Assembly (NCBI GenBank): GCA_019420545.1
Contig: JAHZGZ010000262.1
Location: 9,611-19,009, forward strand
DNA length: 9,399 bases
Direction of reading: 5' to 3'
DNA from: Bacteroidales bacterium
Lineage (GTDB): Bacteria; Bacteroidota; Bacteroidia; Bacteroidales; Muribaculaceae
Numbering within the stretch: position 1 is the first letter of the stretch; each line of letters begins with the position of its first letter. Position numbers and translations under genes: made by a program. Below, piece by piece: positions 1 through 6,293 of the stretch. The notes beneath the pieces were generated by a model. The model did no database searches and was not told where the DNA came from. It saw only the letters and a list, made by a program, of their open reading frames with translations.

Positions 1-3000
1 AACTTTCACAGATCCGTCGCTGAATGTACGTACTACCACGTAGGCATTTCCGTCGCCTGCGGCGGGGGCGGCAACTTCAATACCGGATACATTATAGTAA
101 CGCGAGTTTACCACCTCAAGGGCACCGGCTCCGGTTTCATCAATACCGGAAGTAGCGCTTACCTGCAATTCGAAGACCTTCGAGAAGTCGCCGGCCGAAG
201 CGGTAACTTTGATTTTTCCGGAGAAAGCGTCGGTAAACGAGGCCATGCTTTCATTGAAAGCGAGCACCGCACAGTCGCTTGACCACTTCACCACGGGAGT
301 ACCGCCCACATGGAAGCTGCCGGTAACATTATCGGCCGTATCGCTGCCGCTGAAGATAATCTGTGCGGCATTGAGCATGGCTGCGTCGTTGTCGGCAAAG
401 CCCTTTACAACGGGGAAGGTATAGTCGTCGACAGAATCAAATCCGTCGCCGAGATCAAGGGCTGCCAGCCCGGCTACGGTAAGAGCCTGAGCCGTGGCAT
501 CGGCATCATTATCGCATACATTGGTGTCGACATAGTAGCAGTTGGTCATGGTGTTGCCCTCGGTCCACTGCTTGTCATTCTTGACGCTGATACCTACGAT
601 CGAGCCGCAGGAATCGGCCGGTGCGATAATCTTGCCTGCATTATAGCAGTTGGTAAACGATGTCTTGGCCTTTGTAGTGTTGCCCACCAGACCGCCTACA
701 CGCGACAGGCCCTCTACGGTACCTGCGTTGTAGCAGTTGATGAATGCAGCTGCATTGCTGCCGGCAAGACCGCCGATCTCGTTGGAAGAAGTTGCTTTGG
801 TATTCTGCTCTTCGCTGGTCGAGGAGATATGACCGGTATTCCAGCAGCCTTCAACCACACCGTTGGTGGGAGCGCCCCAGGCGATGAGACCTCCGGCACG
901 CTGGGCCTTGGCGGTAATGTTACCTGTATTGTAGCAGTTAATCATCTTCGGGCCGGTACCTGAGAATGCGGAGGTGATACCGCCGAGCATCTGGTTGCCC
1001 TCGATATCGGCACTGTTGTAGCAACGCTCGAGAGTAACGGCACCGCTCACAGAACCGGCAATACCACCGCCCTGGTTGCCGTCGGCCACGATAAGACCCT
1101 CATTGTAGCAGTCGGTGAACTCTACGGTTGCAGGAGTCGTGGTCGAACCGGGGGTGCCGGTAACATAGCCTGCGATACCTCCGGCATAGACATTCTTGTT
1201 AGAGATGATCGTGCCTTCGTTGTGGCAGCGTACAAACTTCGAGCCGGGAGTATACTGGGCTATAATACCGGCGGTATATCCCGAACTGATTGCCTTGGTG
1301 GAAGTTGAGGTGATGTCACCAGTGTTGTAGCAGTCAGTCATCACGAACTGGAAGTTGGCCGCGGCTGAAGAAGATGTCGGGCCGCCGGTGACAATACCGG
1401 CAATCTTGCCGCCGGCCGAGATAGGCGTTGCGTTGTAGCAGCCGGTAAACTCGTAGAGACCGTCGTTCTTATTACCGCTGACATTCCCGAGGAATCCGGC
1501 GACATTGGTAGAATACTCGGAATCGGCGATATTGATCTCACCATTGCTGTAGCAACCGGTAAAGGTTGCGGGACCACATGTTGCCACCAGACCGCCAACA
1601 GTTACTGCGGTAGCCTTTGTATTTACACCCGTATGGGAAATCTTTCCTGTAAATGCACATTCATTGAAGGTGACGCGTCCGGCGCTCTGGGTTGTAGCTA
1701 CGATACCTCCGATCATATTCATTGCGCTTGTAACCGAGCCGTTAAACACAACCTTCTCAAGCAGTGCGCCGTCGTAGGCATTGCCTGCCACACCTGCGCA
1801 GTTGGCTTTGGTGGTGGTAACGCTGAAATTACTTGTCACATTGCGGAGAGTGCCGTAGAGCTTGTCGACGACAGGAGCCACATATGTATAGGCGCCGCTT
1901 GCCTCACCGCTCACGATGATATTCTCAACGGTAGCGCCGGCAGCGATTGTTCCGAACATAGCGCAGTTGCTGTTGGCCTTGGCCTTCAGGGTAAGGCCCT
2001 TTATTTCATGTCCGTCGCCGTCGATAGTACCGAGAAGGCTTGTAACACCGTCGGCACCGATACGATTGAAGGCAGCACCGGTGAAATCGAGATCGGCAGT
2101 GATCTTCACGAACTGGTTCTCAAGACCGTCGGAAGCTCCGTCCATATATGCGGCAAGCGAGTTCCAGTCGTCGGTGTTGTTGATCAGGAACGGCGATTCC
2201 TTTGTGCCTTCGCCGGCAAGAGGATTGACAGGCTTTGCCACAACTACAACAGGACGGCGTACACCGGCCTCGTTTACAGCATAGAGAGTATCGGTAACCA
2301 GCGACTCAACCTTGACGGGAGCCACAAGAGTAGATCCGTCGATACGGAACATGGTGCCCTCGGCAAGACTCCACTGAGCGCCCTCCGACAGAGTTGCCGA
2401 TACAGTAAGGTTGGCGACAGTACGGCCGTCGGGAATAAGAGCGTAGACCTTGCGTGCGGCCTTCACCTTAGCCTCGTCGGCAAATTCCTTGAAGGCGGGG
2501 TACATGCCTGCCGCGAAGTCCCATTCGGCAGCGTCAAAGCCATCGAGGGCGGTGCCGGAAATCAGCGCGGATGTTTCCATCGGAGTCACGTTGTCCATAT
2601 CGGCGTTTGCTCCGGCCTTCAGACCGATCATCTGCACGTCGTAGTAAACATCGGCAACCTCCTTGGTACCCTTGAGACCGGCGATGGCGCCGAGAGTAGC
2701 CTTGTTGCCGCAATATACATTACCGAAGTTGAAGCAACGGGTAAGGTCATCCTTGCCGCTTCCGGCAGTGCTGGTGCCCTCAAGAGAGCCGCAGATACCG
2801 CCGGCATTGTTGAGGTCGGCCGATACTGTACCGTAGTTCACGCAGTTGGTAAATGAGCCGCCGTTGGAACCGCCCGAGATACCGCCTGCACGCTGGAGCT
2901 GCTTGCTGTAGTTGGTGACAAGAAGCGTAGCGCTGACGTCGCCGGTATTCACGCAGTTCTCGATGATACCGCCGGTAGTTCCGGCTATACCGCCAACATT

Positions 3001-6000
3001 GGCGTAGCTTGAAGTAATGTTGCCGGCATTGTAGCAATCCTTTACCACACTGCCCTTGTTCATCTGGCCTACGATACCGCCTACCCAGCATGAATAGCCG
3101 ATTACGTCGGCATAATTGCGGCAGTTCTCGACACGTCCGTCAAGCTGACCTACGATGGCGCCACAGGTAGCGTACATCTCCAGACGCGAGTTGGCACCGA
3201 TGGTAACGTTGCGTATCACACCGTCGACACCCACACGGCCGAAGAGGCCCGAGATGCCGCGGCACTGGCTTGCATTGAGGGTACCGGGCTTGCCGTCCTG
3301 GATCGGAGTTGTCCATACCAGGCGGTCGGGAATCACGAGACGGTCGATGGTATGTCCCTTGCCGTCGAATATACCCTGGAAAGCGATGGAAGCCGCACCG
3401 GCCGAGTTGTCGGCATTGATGCCGAGGAAGGCGGTGTCATACTCCATGTCGATATCACCGGCAAGCTCGAAGTACATGCCGGGGAATGTCTGGCGTTTCT
3501 GGGTGGTTGCCACCGACATGGCGATGAGATCGGCCTTGCTCTTGATGATGAAAGGTGACTCGGCAGTACCGTCGCCCTCGAAGGGTATGGGCGCGATATT
3601 TACAAAATGATATGTCTGGGTAGTGCCGTTGACAACATAGAGAGTGTCGACACCGAACTCTTCGCCGATAACGATCATTCCGTCCTTTATCGAAGCATAG
3701 TAGCCGTCGTTGTAAAGCTTACCCTCTTTGAGGAACTTGAACTGGGTGTTGCCCAGTGCGGTAACGGGAGTGTTGTTGGATAGCTTCTTGAAATTGTCTG
3801 AAGGAATCATGTCGACCGCCGAGGCACTGAACATTGCAGCCTGGCTGTCGGCGGTAGCCTTGATTCGGGGATATGCACCCTTTACGAAGCTCCATACGTC
3901 GGAGCTGAATCCCTTCGGGCCTTCGGCGGCGGTCAGCTCTGAAGTAAGAGCGCCGAAACGGGTAGAATAGAAGTTTGTAACCTGACTGTCGTAATAGATG
4001 TTCTCCAGAACAGGATTGCTGCCGTCGACGATCTTGCCGATAACCTCATTGCAGTTCTCACGGTTGTACTGGTATGTCTCACACTCTACAGTGGCCGAGG
4101 TGTAGCAGTTGCGTACTTCAGGAGAAACCTTGTTCACTCCGAGCTGGATCTGACCTACGATACCACCTGTCGTGCGCGAATAGCAGTGCACGAGGCCCGA
4201 CGAATAGCAGTCGACGAGTTTGCCGGTAAGCAGACCGGTGACACCGCCGACACACGATTCGTTGCTGTAGCCATTGACGATACCGGCGGCAAACGAACTG
4301 CGCAGAGTACAGCTCTGCACCATACCGGCCACACCACCAAGATATTGCTGGGCATCGGTAGCCTTGTAACCTAAAAATCCGCTGAAAGCGAGGTTGGCTC
4401 CGTCGACATTGAGGAGATTGCCCACGACACCGCCGCCGGGATTGCCCGAACCGGTCATGAACACCTGTGTTCCGGTAGCCGAGCAGTCGCTAATGCCTCC
4501 GTGAACCTCGCCGGCGACACCGCCTACGTAGCCGCCGCCTTCGATCTTACCGCCTGTAACATGGCAGTTGGTAATCGACCCTCTGACAATACCAGCCACA
4601 CCGGCGGCTACCACTCGCAGTGTCGACACTACGGGATTGATAACGGTAACATTGTCAACCGAACCGACATTCCATGCCACCAGAGCTCCGGCATTGTAAT
4701 AGTCGGCCGACACTACCGGATTCTCCATCACGATATTCTTGAGCACACACGCCGTATCGGCCACACCGAAGAGACCGGCATAGTATTTCGACGCACCGTT
4801 GACGGTAAGGCCTGAGATCTTGTGGCCGCGGCCGTCGAGCACACCGGCGAAACGCTGCGACCATGTAGAGCCTATCGGCTCGAAACGGTAGCCCGACATG
4901 TCGATATCGTTGGCAAGCGCGAAATACTTGCCGATATATGTACGGGTATACTGGTTGTTGTAGTACGTGCCTACATACTCGGTATCGTTGTTGACCTTGT
5001 CGGCGAGAAGGATAAGATGGTCGAGAGTCTTTATCAGATAAGGACTTGCCTCTGTGCCCTCGCCTTCAAATTCCGTAACTGAGAGCGAAGGATAAGCGAA
5101 GGGGGTAAAAGCGGTAAGTTCGGCGTCGGTAAGCTCGCCGGCATATGAACTTGCAGCCGCACACAGAAGCGACCAGTCGGTCCATGTGAGCTTCGTGTTG
5201 TTGTCCTCAGCCGCCGCAGGCGTCTCGATTATCGTGCTGTAACCGGTAAGGTTTCCTGCATCGTTGAAGCTTGTACACTTGATGAGCGTCCACGCGCCGC
5301 TGCCGTTGATAAAAGCCGTCTGGCCGTTGATCTCGGCGGTGCGGTTGCGCTTGATCTCGATTTCGATATCAAGTCCGCGGTTGAAAATATTGCTTACAGT
5401 AAGCATGTTTTTGCTCGTCTGCTTTACAAGCACGTAGTAACCGACAGTCTCTCCCTTAGTGTTCTTGTATGTAAACTGTCCGGTAGGCTTGGCAACGGTC
5501 AGATTGTAGTAGGCGGCAACAAACCGGTCTTTGTTGGCACCGCTCTGTACAAATACGCCCCACCATGCTTTGGAGAAATCCAAAGTACCGTCGGTGGTGA
5601 TGGTTCCCGAAATCTGAGAAGCATAGTCGGGAGACCCGTCGGTGTTGATGACAGCGATATCAAGCTGCCCGAGACTCTGGTCGGTAAGGACATACTGACG
5701 CGGTACGGTGACAGTACCCGTAGCCGCATCGACATGCGCACGCACATTACATCCGTTCCAAAAATATTTGATAGTAACTGAGTCGCCCTCGGCGTCCGGT
5801 ACTATCTGCATTGTTGCGCCTCCGTCGTAACTCGACGAGGTAAGGGTATTGTACATACCCACATAATATCCGGCGATATCGGCCGACGATACCTGAGCGC
5901 GCGCGGGCGCACTCTTTCTGATCTGTGGTGTGGCGGCAACAAGCTCACCGGCCCCGACAGAAAGGGGCATACGCGGAGCGGCCTCAAGTCTGAACGAAGG

Positions 6001-6144
6001 GCCCGCGGCCGGTGCCTTCAGCGAGGCTACGGCGTACGGTGCATTGTTCAAGGCCTCGGCAGAGACAGGCAACTGTGCCTGTGCCACACCGGAAATGCCT
6101 ATGACCGCACCCGCGACAATTAATAATGAAGCAAATCTCTTCAT
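1..6144 (-). CDS. Giant exported GLUG-repeat (beta-helix) surface protein, 3' end just off the window
   Basis: I read one uninterrupted minus-strand frame of 2048 codons from the ATG at 6144 to base 1. Residues 1-23 form a signal peptide (MKRFASLLIV..., small residues A-Q-A before the cut). Residues 88-220 and about 225-300 are two related beta-rich, calycin-like domains. Three modules follow at about 359-762, 855-1219 and 1309-1916. Each opens with GEGTEASP, GDGTAESP or GEGTKESP, then a DIDM or DLDF strand and a DGRGH, DGKGH or DGDGH turn. Each continues with GLUG-like repeats of the form (N)CYNxGxI...GGIAG and closes near YPRIK, YPAFK or FPVVK. About 90-residue Ig-like segments follow each module. 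The last residues (YYNVSGIEVAAPA...GSVKV) form a typical Bacteroidales C-terminal tail, so only a few codons are missing. GLUG proteins are known as surface beta-helices, often adhesin-like. Binding to a host or glycan ligand is inference. There is no lipobox cysteine after the signal peptide. Confidence 0.93.
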   Translation of the reverse strand, partial: MKRFASLLIVAGAVIGISGVAQAQLPVSAEALNNAPYAVASLKAPAAGPSFRLEAAPRMPLSVGAGELVAATPQIRKSAPARAQVSSADIAGYYVGMYNTLTSSSYDGGATMQIVPDAEGDSVTIKYFWNGCNVRAHVDAATGTVTVPRQYVLTDQSLGQLDIAVINTDGSPDYASQISGTITTDGTLDFSKAWWGVFVQSGANKDRFVAAYYNLTVAKPTGQFTYKNTKGETVGYYVLVKQTSKNMLTVSNIFNRGLDIEIEIKRNRTAEINGQTAFINGSGAWTLIKCTSFNDAGNLTGYSTIIETPAAAEDNNTKLTWTDWSLLCAAASSYAGELTDAELTAFTPFAYPSLSVTEFEGEGTEASPYLIKTLDHLILLADKVNNDTEYVGTYYNNQYTRTYIGKYFALANDIDMSGYRFEPIGSTWSQRFAGVLDGRGHKISGLTVNGASKYYAGLFGVADTACVLKNIVMENPVVSADYYNAGALVAWNVGSVDNVTVINPVVSTLRVVAAGVAGIVRGSITNCHVTGGKIEGGGYVGGVAGEVHGGISDCSATGTQVFMTGSGNPGGGVVGNLLNVDGANLAFSGFLGYKATDAQQYLGGVAGMVQSCTLRSSFAAGIVNGYSNESCVGGVTGLLTGKLVDCYSSGLVHCYSRTTGGIVGQIQLGVNKVSPEVRNCYTSATVECETYQYNRENCNEVIGKIVDGSNPVLENIYYDSQVTNFYSTRFGALTSELTAAEGPKGFSSDVWSFVKGAYPRIKATADSQAAMFSASAVDMIPSDNFKKLSNNTPVTALGNTQFKFLKEGKLYNDGYYASIKDGMIVIGEEFGVDTLYVVNGTTQTYHFVNIAPIPFEGDGTAESPFIIKSKADLIAMSVATTQKRQTFPGMYFELAGDIDMEYDTAFLGINADNSAGAASIAFQGIFDGKGHTIDRLVIPDRLVWTTPIQDGKPGTLNASQCRGISGLFGRVGVDGVIRNVTIGANSRLEMYATCGAIVGQLDGRVENCRNYADVIGYSCWVGGIVGQMNKGSVVKDCYNAGNITSSYANVGGIAGTTGGIIENCVNTGDVSATLLVTNYSKQLQRAGGISGGSNGGSFTNCVNYGTVSADLNNAGGICGSLEGTSTAGSGKDDLTRCFNFGNVYCGNKATLGAIAGLKGTKEVADVYYDVQMIGLKAGANADMDNVTPMETSALISGTALDGFDAAEWDFAAGMYPAFKEFADEAKVKAARKVYALIPDGRTVANLTVSATLSEGAQWSLAEGTMFRIDGSTLVAPVKVESLVTDTLYAVNEAGVRRPVVVVAKPVNPLAGEGTKESPFLINNTDDWNSLAAYMDGASDGLENQFVKITADLDFTGAAFNRIGADGVTSLLGTIDGDGHEIKGLTLKAKANSNCAMFGTIAAGATVENIIVSGEASGAYTYVAPVVDKLYGTLRNVTSNFSVTTTKANCAGVAGNAYDGALLEKVVFNGSVTSAMNMIGGIVATTQSAGRVTFNECAFTGKISHTGVNTKATAVTVGGLVATCGPATFTGCYSNGEINIADSEYSTNVAGFLGNVSGNKNDGLYEFTGCYNATPISAGGKIAGIVTGGPTSSSAAANFQFVMTDCYNTGDITSTSTKAISSGYTAGIIAQYTPGSKFVRCHNEGTIISNKNVYAGGIAGYVTGTPGSTTTPATVEFTDCYNEGLIVADGNQGGGIAGSVSGAVTLERCYNSADIEGNQMLGGITSAFSGTGPKMINCYNTGNITAKAQRAGGLIAWGAPTNGVVEGCWNTGHISSTSEEQNTKATSSNEIGGLAGSNAAAFINCYNAGTVEGLSRVGGLVGNTTKAKTSFTNCYNAGKIIAPADSCGSIVGISVKNDKQWTEGNTMTNCYYVDTNVCDNDADATAQALTVAGLAALDLGDGFDSVDDYTFPVVKGFADNDAAMLNAAQIIFSGSDTADNVTGSFHVGGTPVVKWSSDCAVLAFNESMASFTDAFSGKIKVTASAGDFSKVFELQVSATSGIDETGAGALEVVNSRYYNVSGIEVAAPAAGDGNAYVVVRTFSDGSVKV
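397..2220 (-). repeat. GLUG module 3, expanded repeat ladder
   Basis: This stretch encodes residues about 1309-1916. It opens LAGEGTKESPFLIN, with a DLDFTG strand near 1350 and LLGTIDGDGHEIKGLTL from 1370. About 13 GLUG-type coils lie between 1763 and 523. On the plus strand they appear as a recurring motif close to TTGTAGCAGT, the complement of NCYN codons, near 531, 641, 727, 838, 928, 1015, 1104, 1219, 1324, 1433 and 1549, with two diverged copies near 1650 and 1740. Spacing is 86-116 bases, about 29-39 residues per coil. Motifs include FTDCYNEGLI, MINCYNTGNI, FINCYNAGTV and FTNCYNAGKI. It ends with YTFPVVKGF. Confidence 0.85.
2488..3582 (-). repeat. GLUG module 2 of the giant surface protein
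   Basis: This stretch encodes residues about 855-1219. It begins FEGDGTAESPFIIK, has a FELAGDIDME strand from 892 and a FQGIFDGKGHTIDRLVI turn from 922. It then carries about five regular repeats (VENCRNYADV, VKDCYNAGNI, IENCVNTGDV, FTNCVNYGTV, LTRCFNFGNV), each followed by a GG(I/V)xG turn. It closes with WDFAAGMYPAFK from 1208. It is the most compact of the three modules. Confidence 0.85.
3859..5070 (-). repeat. GLUG module 1 of the giant surface protein
   Basis: This stretch encodes residues about 359-762. It starts with FEGEGTEASPYLIK, then FALANDIDMSGYRFEPIG (from 408) and FAGVLDGRGHKISGLTV (from 432), the usual lead-in to GLUG arrays in Bacteroidales surface proteins. About six repeats follow, several of them degenerate. 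They include ITNCHVTG, ISDCSATG, a run containing FLGYKATDAQQYLGGVAG, LVDCYSSG and VRNCYTSA. It closes with WSFVKGAYPRIK at 751-762. The lead-in and closing elements recur in modules 2 and 3, which is why I treat it as a duplicated unit. Confidence 0.85.
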
Positions 6145-6293
6145 AAGATGTGAATGTGATTATGACCAAGGATATTCGGAAATAATTGGCCCGCATCGCC
6201 ACCGGTGTCCTCGGTTACCACCGGGGCAATGAAAACCTGACCAAAAGCTTAATTATGCTGAAAATATATGGTACTGATGATATGCACATCCTT
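6145..6293 (-). other. Intergenic spacer with weak hairpin between protease and GLUG gene
   Basis: This 149-base gap separates the protease stop (TGA, complement of 6294-6296) from the ATG at 6144. A short inverted repeat, CCGGTG at 6202-6207 and CACCGG at 6219-6224, could fold with an 11-base loop. No T-tract follows it on the minus strand, so it does not look like an intrinsic terminator. The same bases also form a direct repeat of CCACCGG (6199-6205 and 6218-6224). The only promoter-like sequence is CAAGGATA at 6167-6174 (minus-strand TATCCTTG, one mismatch to TAnnTTTG), with no -33 partner. Read-through from the protease gene is therefore possible. No Shine-Dalgarno site precedes the ATG, as is normal in Bacteroidota. 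Confidence 0.4.

Noticed and set aside
523..1763. Regularly spaced TTGTAGCAGT-like blocks that could suggest a CRISPR or regulatory repeat array.
   Set aside because: The blocks are the complement of in-frame NCYN codons, vary in spacing and sequence, and lie inside a coding region, so they are protein repeats.
1633..2856. A 407-codon open frame on the plus strand, and a 217-codon one at 310-963.
   Set aside because: Both lie antisense within the continuous GLUG frame, have no signal, motif or family resemblance, and their regular composition mirrors the repeats beneath them.
6167..6174. CAAGGATA as a possible -7 promoter box for the GLUG gene.
   Set aside because: It has one mismatch in the key TTTG part and no -33 element at the right distance, and it would leave a leader of only about 16 bases.
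6241..6268. AAAATATA and CAAAAGCTTA as promoter elements near the end of the protease gene.
   Set aside because: They deviate from the TAnnTTTG consensus in sequence or spacing and have no paired -33 box.
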